From Apostichopus japonicus (lineage: Eukaryota > Echinodermata > Holothuroidea > Aspidochirotida > Stichopodidae), in the NCBI RefSeq assembly GCF_037975245.1, contig NC_092564.1, positions 27,632,984 to 27,696,983 of the forward strand: DNA of 64,000 nucleotides, read 5' to 3'. Made by a program: the position numbers and the translations under genes. The notes under the pieces are model-generated. The model saw nothing but the letters and a program-made list of their open reading frames with translations. It made no database searches and was not told the origin of the DNA. How positions within the stretch are numbered: the stretch's first letter is position 1; each line of letters opens with the position of its first letter. This document shows positions 43,397 through 56,984 of this stretch, in pieces.

Positions 43397-43766
43397 CAAG
43401 GGCGTAGAACCGGGGGGCTGGGGGCGCCAGCCCCCCAGTGAAAAATATGGTGGGGCGGAAGTATCATTCCGCCCCCCCCCCCGCTCCGCAAGTCAGAAAA
43501 CCCCTTTTTCATTTCCAAATGAGAAAAAAATCTCATTTGGAGCACCAAATTGCATCTAAGGCCAGATGAAAATGCAAAAGTTTTTACAAGATGGAGTGGG
43601 TGTTGAAGTGTGCTACATTGCACCAAATTGCATCTGAGGCCACCTGGAAATGCCAAAAAATTCCAAAGGGGAGGGGAACACCCCCTCCCCTTAGACCCCT
43701 CCCCCAGGCCGGCCATCAGTCTTCAGCCCCCCCCCCCACACTCAAAAGTACCTTCCTACGCCACTG
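43397..43766 (-). mobile_element. hAT-type MITE, copy 2 (370 bp, inverted)
   Basis: Reverse-complement relative of 16251-16594: ends CAAGGGCGTAGAA and TTCCTACGCCACTG, with perfect 8-bp TSD CACAGACG at 43389-43396 and 43767-43774. The same internal repeats and hairpin are present. Longer poly-G/poly-C runs account for the extra length. Different TSDs show independent insertions. Confidence 0.92.
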
Positions 43767-44100
43767 CACAGACGTAAAACTATATAAGCTCTCTCAACAT
43801 CATTTGGAGGTGATCATTTTCTTCTATAGTCAATTTGATAAATCACTTAGATGACGGGTCTATACGGTCAAGTATCATTGAAACGTTCCTTTAATACGTA
43901 TACCATCTGTTATTTTATCCCCATTAATATATACGCTCCTAACGTATATGCAGAGAATGGACAAGGCTCTTGAAACGAAAATCATTAAAATATTTGAGAG
44001 CTCTAAAATTCCATCCAGGGTTTCCATTTCTTATTGACTTTAAAAAAAAAAGACTCCCCGTGATTTAATTTTGAATCATCTATATATCTATATCATATCA

Positions 44101-44102
<2 letters not shown>

Positions 44103-44170
<68 letters not shown>

Positions 44171-44171
44171 A
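44103..44171. repeat. (TA)n microsatellite
   Basis: About 69 bp of TA with one C interruption. Confidence 0.95.
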
Positions 44172-45118
44172 ACACACGCATCAACCCTTGGTGAGACCTT
44201 ATTGATCAAACCCTGGTTATGTTATTCACATGAGAAATAAAACCCACTTTTGATTTTATTTATTCTTTCAATTCTCCCTTTCATCATCAAACAAGGCATT
44301 CTCAATAAGTCATAAAGGTGATTTTAATGTGAGATCACTCGAATAGAAAGAGAGGCTATATATATTATTGAATTTAATGGTGCGTACAGCATGCGTTAAT
44401 GAAGTCAGCCATATACTTGTCATAAAGACAGTAGGTTATACTATATAGGAATCCTAGCAAACAGTTTGACTAATATACAAGCTGCAATTGACAAAAAGGA
44501 CAAAATCAATAGCAGAGACTAATTTCATACGGAGATATTTTATTGGCTGGGTTCAAAACTATGCTCACAGGTCAAAGAATATTGGGGTCTTCTCTCCGAG
44601 GGACTAGGCTGAAAGTGGAATGAAAATGTCTCGCGGCGAATGCAACTCTATGTTATCAATTGAAGATATCAGCGTCAGTTGAAAAAATCTAGCGTGCTAG
44701 ATGATGAAATAATAAAAAAAATCTCAAAATGGGTTATACGATATTGAAGGAGTAAGAGTACCGCACTTAAGTTCTGAAGATGAAGATTTGTAAAGCTTAA
44801 CAAGCAGATCGCCATGACTCATGTTTTATTTTAAGTTCGTGAAGATGGTATATTAAACAGTAAAAATTTGGGATATAAAAGAATTCGAATAGGCCTATGT
44901 CAAGTGATGATATATTTATGGTGGTAAGTATGCCATATTAGGGCAAAAGATTCTTGTTGTATAAAGCTTATGCAAACCAAAAGTCAGTAACAGAATTATT
45001 ACTGGCGGGGGGGGGGGGGGGTAACCATGTATCGAGAGTTGTATTTTGATAAATGAAATTAAAATAACAGGATGAAGGAACTACGTTGATAGAATACATT
45101 AAGGCATTTTTTTTATGC
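44172..45118. other. No gene recognised
   Basis: A 16-bp poly-G run at about 45006-45021 is the only notable feature. Confidence 0.5.
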
Positions 45119-45148
45119 GTATACCATAGAAATTTCTATGGCGTATAC
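45119..45148. repeat. 30-bp near-perfect palindrome
   Basis: GTATACCATAGAAATTT continues as CTATGGCGTATAC. The 16-bp core CATAGAAATTTCTATG is perfect and is flanked by GTATAC on both sides with one unpaired base. Confidence 0.85.
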
Positions 45149-45170
45149 TCATTAAAAAGATTGGCTGTTT

Positions 45171-45405
45171 ACTTGATTAGCCAAAGACTATCACTTTATT
45201 CTATCATTTTGTGCTTTCAAACGGTCGGCTAGCCAAAATGGCTATCACTATACCAGGGGTGCAATCACATTTCCCATGGGAGGGGTCTATAAGGGGAATC
45301 CCCCACCCCAGAAGAATACGTGGTTGCATCCCTGCACTATGCTGTCATTTGGTGCTTTCAAACCGGGCCGACTAGCCAGGGTGCTAACATTTAGTGGTAT
45401 CATAT
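45171..45405 (+). repeat. Imperfect local tandem duplication around the mini-MITE
   Basis: TCATTTTGTGCTTTCAAACGG followed by TCGGCTAGCC (from about 45207) recurs as TCATTTGGTGCTTTCAAACCG followed by GGCCGACTAGCC (from about 45347), a period near 140 bp. The 81-bp element lies between the copies, so the duplication may predate or include its insertion. Confidence 0.65.
45254..45334. mobile_element. 81-bp mini-MITE with hAT-like ends
   Basis: Ends CAGGGGTGCAATCAC and GTGGTTGCATCCCTG pair at 13 of 15 positions. Flanks are CACTATAC and CACTATGC, a 7-of-8 TSD. The interior is GC-rich with no coding capacity. It sits inside a local ~140-bp duplication. Confidence 0.75.
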
Positions 45406-47706
45406 TCATGGATGGCCTTTGAGGACAGCCCCTTCACCAAGGTTATACCATGGCCTACAGAAACGTACGTAGGAAAGCGACTTTACTCCCCCGAACTTTG
45501 ACCTGTAAAATCTATTTATAGCAATATACGGTTCGTTAAAAACATAAAGAGATTGCAATTCTTTCCTTTTGTATGAACATTCGAAAAATCAAGAGTAAGA
45601 TATTGCCAGCAATCATGCAGGCTTTTTTCCTTCATACCAAGAGCATATTACCTTTCTCTTTCATTCATCTCTAGATTTTCCTCCTGTTTAATGGAAATTT
45701 ATTGATAATAAAATGCCGACACACGAACTGAAATTGGCAATTAAAAGTTGTTCCTGCGGCATAAATTAATTAAATTCTTAGAAAATGCGCATTTTCTTTC
45801 AACGTTAAACGGAACTGAGTAAATTGAAAATATGACACGAACTGCAAGGTGTCTTTGAATTTTTAATCAGTTACTAATAATTATCATCATGCCGAGACTT
45901 GCTGATTTAAATAAAAGAAAGAAAGAAAAGGATGTAAGGTTCATATGTCATTTATGCAAATGAAAAGGATCTAACCGATACGACTGTTAAGTGGTCTTTT
46001 CATATACAAACACACATACACACACATTAATCGTTCTTTAATCGTTCGTAAATCAAAGTTTAATATAGGCTTGCATAAGACTCTAAACATGTCTTTGTTG
46101 TATTGACGCATTTTTTTTCTTATTAAAGCGGAAATATTTGGCGCCTCATGTTATGAGAATGATAAATATGATGGATGGTAAAATGTTCTATTACATTCGT
46201 TACTTAAATCATCATATTCTATTCCTTCAAATTCAACTTTCATTCCATTTAATGAAGAAAATATGACAAGTTTGGGAAGTTTGGGATATGATGTATTTTG
46301 AAAGTGAATAATATTAATCTCCTGATTCTTATAAATTAGCATTCGATTTGATAATATACATTTGCTGTGACAGCTATAGGTATAATCACACAACGTGCGT
46401 ATACCGTATATCTCCTGTATACACACCTACACTACAATCCTTACACTGTATAAATGTGAACTTCTGTCCATCATATAACCCTGAAAAGGGAATCTGTTAC
46501 CAACAAACAAACAAATAAAATAAACTAAAAATATGTATTTCGAGATTGCAGAGACGTCCATTCAATTCCTATCAAATCTCCAATTATTAACGATGTAACC
46601 AGATTTTTTAGAAGTAAATGAATGAATACTTAGTCTGATCGTCGTGGTAATTATTTCAGTTGAATAGATCTAACAACTCTCATTGGTTGATTTAATTCCT
46701 ATAATAACCTTAACAACGTATAACATGTTAATACGTAAATTATCCATCAATGGAAGTACGTTAACACTTCATCATTTTACGTCATCCTGCATGACAAACA
46801 ACAAACTAAAAAACAAAACGTGAAAATGTCACTTTTTTTTTGAAGGACTTATGAACAGGTGTATTGGAAATAACATTGGTTTTTTCATTCAAAGTTGGAG
46901 CATATGAAGTATTACAGAATCATATATACTTCCAATGGTATAGTATGAATCAAACGCCAGTTGCATAAAAACACAGCTGCTAATACCAAGTAAACATATA
47001 TAGTAAGCAATAGTGTGCGGACGGAACTGCGTTTTGTCAGAAAATATAATTGAAGTTATCAATACAGGTGCATGGTTTACAAGAGACGTGCTTACTTTCT
47101 GTTTAGAAATGAAATCGTGGATGTTTATATGTTCTGCGGGATATTATATTTTCTTCTTTTGGTAATGTACTAGGAGAGACATATCATAGGTACTTCGTTG
47201 ACAATATGCGCAAAATCGGTAATAACATTACTGCTCAACTCACAACTAACTTAACAATACCCTATCAAACTGATATGGTCACCTTCACAATTATGTAAGC
47301 TGTCGTGCACATTTACTCAACAACATCAATTTTCTTTAAATACTTTCTACACACGTCACTAGTGACGTAAGAATGCTGATCTAGCCACGTATTCTAGACT
47401 TAAACCGGCAATTTTGTATTATATCATCAAAAAAGAAAACAGGATTCATTATAAAATTCTTTTCCGCACATGTTAACATGTACTTGAAAACCGTAAAACA
47501 TTTTGTCAGAAATGGTATTATTCAAGAGGTTTAGTTCGTTCATCACCCGTCAACATTTACGCTATACAGTCAAAGGAACCGTTACCATCTCTGGTAACGC
47601 TAAAGACGGACAAAACAAAAGCAAACTTGATAAACATTTCATTTTCAAATGTTTCCAAGATTCATTTTGTCCTACAAGTCCTTTCTCATCAGCCATTTGC
47701 AAGCGT
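45406..47706. other. No gene recognised
   Basis: AT-rich sequence without repeats of note. Confidence 0.5.
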
Positions 47707-47707
47707 A

Positions 47708-47767
<60 letters not shown>

Positions 47768-47860
47768 ATATATATATATATATTATATATTATATATATA
47801 TATTATATATATATATTATATTATATATATATTATATATTATATATATATATATATATAT
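47707..47860. repeat. Compound (TA)n microsatellite
   Basis: About 154 bp of TA with TG and ATTATA phase changes, producing Tyr/Ile artefact frames. Confidence 0.95.
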
Positions 47861-50800
47861 AACTCGTCAGCAAGAAACCATTTTCGGCGTTTTTAAACCT
47901 ATTATCATCGCAATCAAAGTCATGTCAGCCTATATTGGCAGCCCTATAGTCACAAAATCTATTTTGGTTGTCTCTGCATTTTTCTCTCTGCATTCTTATT
48001 CGTACAAACGATTCTAAACGACTTCACAAATAACGAACTGATGGCTGAAAAAATTGCTAAAGGGATACAGTGCCTAAAATTAAACATTTAGTCTTTATAT
48101 ATGTCTTTCTTATCATTCTCTTCGTTTTCGTCTTGCAAAGGCGTAAAATTAAACGTCTTTTGGGTAAAACCTCACTCAGAATAAAATTTCATTTGTATTT
48201 TAGTAAAAAAATTGTGATGTTTTGGGAAGAAAAGTGTCTTCTTATAGACTGTGGAGCCTGAAGCGTCAGTGTTATTTGCGAAGTATATCAAGATATTTAA
48301 AGACTTTCATCTAATTTTAAGTAAATGGAACCTGAAGGGAATAAGAAATTTAGCGGAGTCATGCATATAGCAGAGCACGATCATTTGAGAACAACAAAGT
48401 GAAGAAGAAGTGATGTATATTAATGACAGGGGAATATAAAACAATGGTCGCACCAATGGGCATGTAAACATATAGGCCTATGATTAATTGCACTAAATAT
48501 ACAACGAACATACATCACGTAACTCAACATAACTTTACGTATTTGCGCAAATATTTCGTAAATGGTTATAAAGATTATCTTTCTTCAAATTATTCCTTCT
48601 AGTGAGTTTGAAAAAAATAAAATGATGAAGATGTTAGGAAATGCGGATCACCAGGCCAACGGGTGTAAAATGTCACCTGAACCTCAAATGAACGTGTCTG
48701 GTATAGTGTCAACAAAATATTACAGTTTAACGAAACAGTTTGAAGAATATTTCTTTCATTTCCACCCAAGTTCCTGAAAAGCAATCCAAGACCCTTGTTC
48801 ATATGATTATTTCTCGTTTGACATGTACTTCGTTGGTTTATTGCGGTAAAACTATTTGTTTTCATTCTATTATTTGTCTTCTAATATTGACTATATAAAA
48901 GTTGATCCCTGCATGCATAGCTAACAGGACCCTAACGAAACTACTCGATTATTGTGAATCGATATCTTCATTTACATTGGTGGGGTTCTGTCTTAATTGG
49001 TGATATTTTCTGCGATGTACTAACACCTAAGCCTTATACAGACACACTATATACACCATGCAGTTTGGTCCAATTAGTTGCTTTAGTCAAAATGTTGCAC
49101 TAACAAGTAAATCATTCAAATTTCCCAAGATTGTTTTTGATGTTGTATAATATACGAGTGAGCAGTTGACCTGACGAAAAGTCATTATTTTCGTAGTCTT
49201 TCACTTATGTTCTCCGACAAATTTCAACCAAAGTTGGCGTTTGCTTTGTTAATCTAATTCATTTGATCCACAATCAAATTAACTATCTCGCATTTGAGCA
49301 TTTATGTTCCAGTGGCTTCTTCCGGGAGGGAAAATGAAAAACGACAGTTGCGGTGAAAATATTTATAAACGTAAATCTTTGACTTAGTCCGTTAATCTAA
49401 TTTTAGTGACAACGATTTTGCAGGCTCACCCTCAAGAATGACGCGTTTACTCGTTCAGAATCTAACCAAGCAGAATGTCTCTCAAGACACCATTGAAGGA
49501 CGTGTTCAAAGTTAAAGATGTATGTTGAACTTGGCGGGAAAAGTTCACATCGCGGGAAAAGAGTCTAGCGGTCTGGTTTACTCTTAAACAAAAATGTATA
49601 AAACAAACGACGTCTGAACGTGCAATCAATAGTTTCGCGAAATATCAATAGTTTTTTTTTCTTTCATGAAGTCAATTTACTTCACCATGTTCATTTGATA
49701 GAGTTATTGGATTACAAACTTGACCTTACGTGAACTCATATATTGTACATGAAAAGCAAGGATTTTAAAGATAAAAAGATGAAATAAAGTTCATCAGAGG
49801 GAACGTTGTCTCTGTATGACTTCTTTTATGAGGATAAGACTCAAAAAGTATGATATTTATAAACCTTTTTTTTTCAAGTCCGCTTCATCTTCGTCCCTTT
49901 ATAGTGTAACTTTTTTAATTAAACATCTGCTAAAATGACATCACTTTTATTTTGTTTTCAGTTTACGTGGGATTTTACAACAAATTAAACTGAATACAGT
50001 GCATATCTAGATTTATAAACCAATCATTAAGATATAAGATTGCAAAGTAACGATTTACTTTCAAGCCAATCGTCACAATGTCTGCCACTATGTGCAATCT
50101 CTTTGACGTTATACATAACCATTAGCAGATCATGATATTTAAGGGACTCAGGGTTGTAACGATGTCTATTTAGCATGTTTCAATGGCCTGTTCGGTGTGC
50201 TTAAGATGTATTGCAAGAGAACTATAGCTGATATGCACTTTAGTAATGATAATACTAAGAAATCAAGAAGAAAACGTTCTTTTCAACATATGTCAAGATT
50301 CCACAATCCAAGCTAGCTAGTTATATAGTTTTAATGAATCAGGATATATGAAGATAAATCAAAGCTATATTTGAAATAACGATAAACAGTGAATATGTTC
50401 CTTTAAGTCACATATATATATTTAACCAGTCAATCTTTAAGCCAAAAATTGAAGATTTATTAAAAACGTCCGCTCGATATTAATTTCAGATTTGAAGGTG
50501 CGAGAAAGGTCAAATCCCTTTCTCAAACTCCAAGGATGTATTTCTGTCGCATTTCGCGGATTGCATAAGACGCCGAGACCAACCTCAGCTTAGCTTATAC
50601 GTTGGTATAGCATATATATACCCAGGGTCGGCACGACTGAATGGAAGGGATATATATCATGCATGTGCAAAACTGTCGTCCGAACCCCATGTGGCTAATG
50701 TTCGAGCTTAAACGGGTTATGATTGAAGCCAGAAATCAATTAGTTTCGTAGTCGAACAAACGGCGGAATAAGCATGATGGATCAATTATTGACTGGCAAA

Positions 50801-51559
50801 ACTTAACGATTTCAACGATGGTATTGCCATAAAGTTATTATACTTATATATAGAGCAAGATGTGCTTGTGAAACCGCCAGTCATTATAGTTTTATTGGTT
50901 TTATTGTTTTTAATAAGTGCAGTCACTAAGTTAACTTTATACACGTCTTTACTTCATCAGTAATGAATAATGCGTTTTCGTATGATAGTGAGTGTTGGAG
51001 AGTGACTATTTGAAATACTCAACATTGGATGGGTGCCATATCCATGCATTCAGCCTACACTTGTAGAAGATGAGTTTTCTGGCCTGGTTATGTAGAATAT
51101 GATAACTCTTTTGAAAAGAGTATAAGGAACTGTCTTCCTGCTATATGCTTTGCTTCATGTGCATTTCATGTGCCTTAGTACATAAAGCCATACGCACAGT
51201 GCAAGTATCATAGTTCATCATTATCACTGATATCAATAATATCGTGTCCTAACATTTAAATGATGTTATTTTTATCATTTTAATTCATTCTGAATACTCT
51301 ATATATATAGGAAACTTCGCTATAAATTAGCTGTTATTATCAGTAAAATCACTAGGAAATCACACCTGGATTGATCAAGCAGACAGACTAGTTATCTGCA
51401 TATATATGACTATTGTAGCACAGGGTTTTATTTTGATGAGATCGAGCAATCAGATGCTATCAACATTTATTGCCGTAACATTGCCTTTTTCGGAAACTGT
51501 AGAATTCTTCAAAGTCGAATTTTCTTTTCTTTTTTTAACTATTCGTAAGTTAGGTAGAG
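47861..51559. other. No gene recognised
   Basis: AT-rich; short frames only. Confidence 0.5.
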
Positions 51560-51729
51560 CATGGGAACGAAAACCACACAACTTGATCCTTTCTTGATCC
51601 CAGTCCCCTTACATCGAAACTGTAACCCTACGATCGTGACGATATCATGACCGTGAAGTGAGTATCACGTGTCCCTTGGAAAGGGAATAGATACACCATA
51701 TATGATCAGGTCAAAGGTTAGCGAGCGAT
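51560..51729 (-). mobile_element. U2 snRNA-headed retroposon (SINEU-like), diverged copy 2
   Basis: On the minus strand from 51729 it begins ATCGCT, has GATCAT and a G(G)TGTAT remnant of the U2 head, then TTCCCTTTC and an AGGG block. It shares with copy 1 the body motifs CGATG(C/T)AAGGGGACTGGG and GGTTTTCGT(G/T)CCCA, in the same order and spacing. The head is much more decayed than in copy 1 and I see no clear target-site duplication, so it is an older insertion. Confidence 0.7.
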
Positions 51730-54700
51730 CTGCTGATCTGCTGTTGACATAATTATGATTACCATCCTTCGAGTGAAAGCATCAATACATCCCCCCCCCC
51801 CCCACAATTAAAGAAAATGAAACATTCAAGTGAAAATGGTAAGAACATGGCAAGCCACTTACTCCATGTGGCATCGTGACTGTTTCAGAGGGATAATCTG
51901 AAATGTTTTCTTAGGTTCGTCTCTTTTTAATACCACAGAGTGATATTTTTGATATTCTTCAGATGAACTGTAAAACAAACACAAACTATATCGCCGTGGT
52001 AAACTATGTTAAACCTCACAGGAATCTAAAAGGAGTAATTAATGATCGATCCAGTCAATTCACATCATAGTATTTGGTCTGTTACATGCTTAAGTAATAC
52101 GATAAAAATTCTCATTACTTTATGACCCAAGTTATGCAAAACAAGAAAAAACCATCTTCACCGGACTCATTAAAAGCAATATTTCGTTTAATTATATGTA
52201 GATGGAATTTCCCAATGAAAAACAATGTAAATATAGAGAAAGACCTTGAATTATACCCATTTTCTAGTCAACTTGTCGTCGAAATTGACTCACGGCAAAA
52301 TTATTAGTCTGAAATTGGACGGAGACTGGCTCTGAATTTAAATAATTCAAGGCTTATAATAAAGATTGCACGGAAGTCATATACACTCAAAGAAGAGGGA
52401 AGGGCCTCTACTTAAACTTTGAAATACACAAGTTTTGTAGAAATTGACGTAAATGGGGACCAAACTCATTGTCTTTCCTTTCATCCAAAGACACCTATGA
52501 CCTGTTTCGAATAATTCGACAAGACGATTATGGAATAAGAAAAAAACCAAAAGGTATACTATTAAAATAAATACCTGCAAAAAATGACCTGAACACATTG
52601 TACAACTCGTTTAACTTAGTTACCTGTAGTTTGCAAAAAGCGACACTTCGTCAGCTTTGATATATTAATAAATAATGTGTATGTTTGATAAAGATATTCA
52701 ACAATGAGCAACTGCATGATAGTAAACCTTAAAATGATATTTCCGTTTATCGCGGTAGACTACGGTATAAATCTCACATTCTTGAATAACATAAACATAT
52801 AGTCAACAGTTACGGCTGGAGTCAACGTGTCGGTTTCTGTCGACATAGCAGAGTGAATCTACAATGTCAATAAGACATAGTGTCTGCGAATTCAACGGAA
52901 TTCATTTATCTAATGCTTCTCCTATAAAAAAGAAAAGTTCTGAGCTGCTGCATGGCTACCACGATAAGGTTTAAGGAGTTTCTACCATATAAGAATGTGC
53001 AAATGCGCTTTCGAAACTTGCATTATAGACGATCTACTACAAAACCGAAATTTGTGGGATTTAACTTCGATATATTGCTCCAAGAATCAGTCTGAAGTTA
53101 ATAGAAACAATTAGATCCTTTTACGATGCCTCTGAAACGATTTAATTAGACTCAGTGGTTCGCACGCACCGAATTCACAGCTTTACCACGTGTTATATAG
53201 TTACGCTCAGATTCTGATGTATGTATCAGCACGCAATGTTATATAGGAAAGAAAATAATTAACGTGACAAGAATGGAGAAGAAGGAAAAAATGAATTACA
53301 TCAAATTGCTGTGAGTTCTTCTGAAAGTATCTTGACATTTATTTAAAGCCAAAACGTAAAAATGAAATAAATTTTATTTTAGGGTTATTAGTAATGACCG
53401 AAACTTTAGCAAGATGACGTTGATGAAAGTTTTCAAAAGTATACTCTCACTGACGGCATGCATGGTTTTTTGATCTTCTGAACTAATTCCCGGAGACATT
53501 AAGGAGTGTCCAATTGGACAAATATGCAATCTCTCAGTGAGAGTGAAGAGGTTAAAACCGTAAAAAAAAATTGAAGAGGGTAAAACCGTAAAATAACCGT
53601 AATAATCGAGTCATTCCAAGATTAATCCGTCGTCCAGTTACAGAGTTGTTGACAATTGACAATTCATAATCATGGACGTTAAATATGAATGTAAGAGACT
53701 GACTTCGGTCAGCTTGCGGCTTTGATAAGCCAATGAGGCTTCTAAAATCTAAAATAGGATCTAAAATACATACATAAATACATACATGAATGCATACAAA
53801 ATGAGACATGACACGCATAACAGTTGAGGCTAATACTTCTTACCTTTAGTCACTGGACAGAAAGTTGAGAAAACGAGGCCAATTCTGTATTTGAGCTTGT
53901 CCTTGGTTGGGTTATGTAGATAGCGAAGTATTATTAACCATCTGTTTAAGACAGCACTTTGTTGATGCGATTTGATAACATTTTAAGCGCCAATTTGACC
54001 CTAAGTTTAAAAAGTAGAAAAGTAAAACCAAAATATTGTTATCAACAATTAACAAGACTTTAACTGAAAAAAAAACGATTTTAAACGAAACCAAATGCGA
54101 GTAAATATTTACTCAATGGTTTTGCTGTTGGAATATGTGGTAGGTTACCAAATGAAAACACAGCCCCACAAAATCCAGAGGTTTAATTTAAAGGAGGTAT
54201 TTACGACTATATGAAAATATAGCATCTCGTATAGCTACATCTCTCTGTTTAAAAGACGTGCCGGTATCAATCCAGCGATATTATTACTGTGTTATTATTA
54301 CTTCTAAAGTTTCTTTAACAACAACAACAAAAACACACATAAATTTATGTAAATAACCTTAAACAGTTCATACAGTATATGTAAGCAACTCTTTCTACGT
54401 CACAATCCATCTATATAGGAAATACTGTAACTCCTGAGTCAGAGAGGTTATCATTGGAAAAGAATCAAATTTCGGTCAATCGTCTTTTAATAACTTATAC
54501 ATCTTTTTCAAAAGACAACTTTCTTTTTTTTTAAAGATCAGGCCCTCTATTATTTCAAAGACTCCTTAAATAGTTGCCAACCATGAACAGAACTTCAACG
54601 ATCGTTAAATGTTATCATCATGACAAAGAAAATTTAAATGTTAAATGGATTAAAAAGCATTATTAAGAACACCTGATGGAAAAACATACATCCCAAAAGT

Positions 54701-55453
54701 GTTTCTTATTTATTTTTTATTATAAATGTATTTAATGTAATAATCAGTAAAATCGCTATTTACCTCGTGTATTTCCTCATTCCTGTGCAAGTTTTGTCCA
54801 ATAAAAATCGATCGAAATGTTCCTGTCGATCCTTTGAAGAATTCTGAACCATCAAATCACTGAAATCATCTGCGCATACACATTCCTTCCATTTGGTTCA
54901 ACAATTCCTCTCTAAATTTCGGAAGGGAAATGAATATTTTTCCCGGCTACACGTGATATTTAATATCTCTAAACACTAAGAGAAGTTTATATGAAAATAT
55001 GTCATTTCTAAAAACGATCTATCATTACCTATGAATTTAAATCCATTTGATGAGAGTTTACTAAATGTATGCTGGATCGCCGTCTATCATCTTATACTTT
55101 CGCGACTCAACTTCAATATGAACATGCTAATTCATAAAAAGCTAAATTTAACCAGGCTATGGGTTCGGCTTTGCTCCCTTATAACGTGTTATGAACCTTG
55201 GTAAGTGATTGCATCTTTCATTCAGTTATGCTTGGGGGTTATAACAAAACATGACGTCATCGTATTACTCGTGACGTGTACAAAAAGTGGAACAAAAATC
55301 AATGTTATCAATTCCATTTGTTCACCAGCTTTTAACTTCCGAGTTTTCTTATTTTAATTGATTCTGACTGTATACGAAGAATTGAAACCGGAACAGCTAT
55401 GAGCTTGAAGGGGTTTCCGGAAAACAATAGCCTGTAGATTAAGTCTAAACGAT
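51730..55453. other. No gene recognised
   Basis: A poly-C run lies at 51791-51803. No coding support or transposon ends found. Confidence 0.5.
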
Positions 55454-55561
55454 TATATATATATATATATATATTAGATATTTTAGATATATTTATATAT
55501 ATATATAAATATATATAATATATATATATATATATATAAGATATATTTATTTATATATATT
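55454..55561. repeat. Degenerate (TA)n microsatellite
   Basis: About 108 bp of TA interrupted by TTAGA and TTTATT segments. Confidence 0.9.
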
Positions 55562-56811
55562 ATCCTTAATGGGTTTCATTAACAAAACAGATTTTTATAA
55601 AAAAGATTTGATTTTCATGTCAAACAACGAACTTACACATATATGCAAGTAAAATAATATCATGTTAGTTGGTTATGTTTATTATATGTGGATATTTAAA
55701 AAAATAAATTATGAAAGATAATATGGGAAATAATTAATTGCAAACAAAAGAGAAGTTAATAAAGAGCATCGAGATAGTCAAATAAAAATAATGTAGCTCG
55801 AGTTGCTTGTTAAGTTTTAGTTGTTTGCATGTATGAAAACATTCAAACAATGTTTAAGTAAATCGCTGCATACAAGACTGTATATATGGCCTATTATAAA
55901 TTTCTCCTCGGAGTTGAGTATAAATGTGTTCTTAGTGATAACTGGAGGTCAACGAAGTTATTTTTTAGTTATTTCGATTCAACTAAGGAGAATGAACATC
56001 TTATAGTATGTATATCCACTAACGAATCTCTCCAATTCCTTTCTCACCAAACTTTTCTTTTTATCTACTGTCGAATCATTTATAAGGATTCAATTTAACT
56101 AATGGTAAAGCTATATACTTACCTATTTACTGCCATACCTTGCAACGCAATTTCCATTTTTTCCTTCGACTTTTTGAAATTCCTATATCACTTTTTGTCC
56201 TTTTAAAATCAGCACCTAAAAATAGCGCATTGCCATGACAAATATGCAAGGATATGCAACGTACCAGAAGTGCAAGCATGCACTAAAATCGATTCAAAGT
56301 TAAAAATACTCCCCCCCCCCGACATGAACTACCAGCTTCAAGAGGTTAATGACATCATAAAGGATCGCACGTACTGCGAACGTTAACGGCTGCTGTGGAC
56401 AGGTTAACCTGTGCCTCTTCATTTGCCAAAACATCTGACAAGGTCAACTAATTCTGACATTTCCCCCCTAAATAACAACTTTCAATTACTAAATGACACG
56501 TATAATTAAAAAATATGATAAAATATATACTAGTACTTCAAAATGGCAAGTGATAATTGATGTAATGAATTATGAGAACTGAATTTATTCTTTTAAATGT
56601 CAAGCCTTCCTAAATCTTTCAGGATTTTCGAGATATGGTATTGGTCCTCATTAGTTTAAAGTCAGAAATACTTGTGTCATCCTATAATAGTTCTCTAAAA
56701 TAAAGATAATCAAGTGAGGTCCTGGGGTCGCTGCAGCCGATTTCCAAGTAGGGAGGTGTGGGCACCTCCTATCCCCCTCCCACACCCCCCCCCCCATTAA
56801 AAATGTTAAGG
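55562..56811. other. No gene recognised
   Basis: Poly-C runs at 56310-56319 and 56786-56797. Confidence 0.5.
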
Positions 56812-56984
56812 GTGAAATGGAGCCGTTTCTGACATGTGATGTTAGACGTGAAATGCATCCGTTTTTGAGGAATATTTTGGTTATAAATTTGGTCTTTTAA
56901 TTAGGTCTACAAGGTTGCACTCAAGTTCACGTCTAACATTTGTCAGAAACGGCTCCATTTCACGTATATCATTTATACGTGAAA
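56812..56984. repeat. Inverted repeat with ~38-bp arms plus terminal hairpin
   Basis: The left arm (56812-56852, GTGAAATGGAGCCGTTTCTG then ACATGTGATGTTAGACGTGAA) pairs with the right arm (56926-56963, TTCACGTCTAACATTTGTCA then GAAACGGCTCCATTTCAC) with a few differences, around a ~73-bp spacer. A second hairpin, TTTCACGTATA/TATACGTGAAA, follows at 56958-56984. This could be a foldback element or MITE remnant; no TSD was identified. Confidence 0.8.

Noticed and set aside
43366-43716. 116-codon minus-strand frame with a partner at 16276-16690
   Set aside because: The shared peptide arises only because both are copies of the same non-coding MITE; no transposase features.
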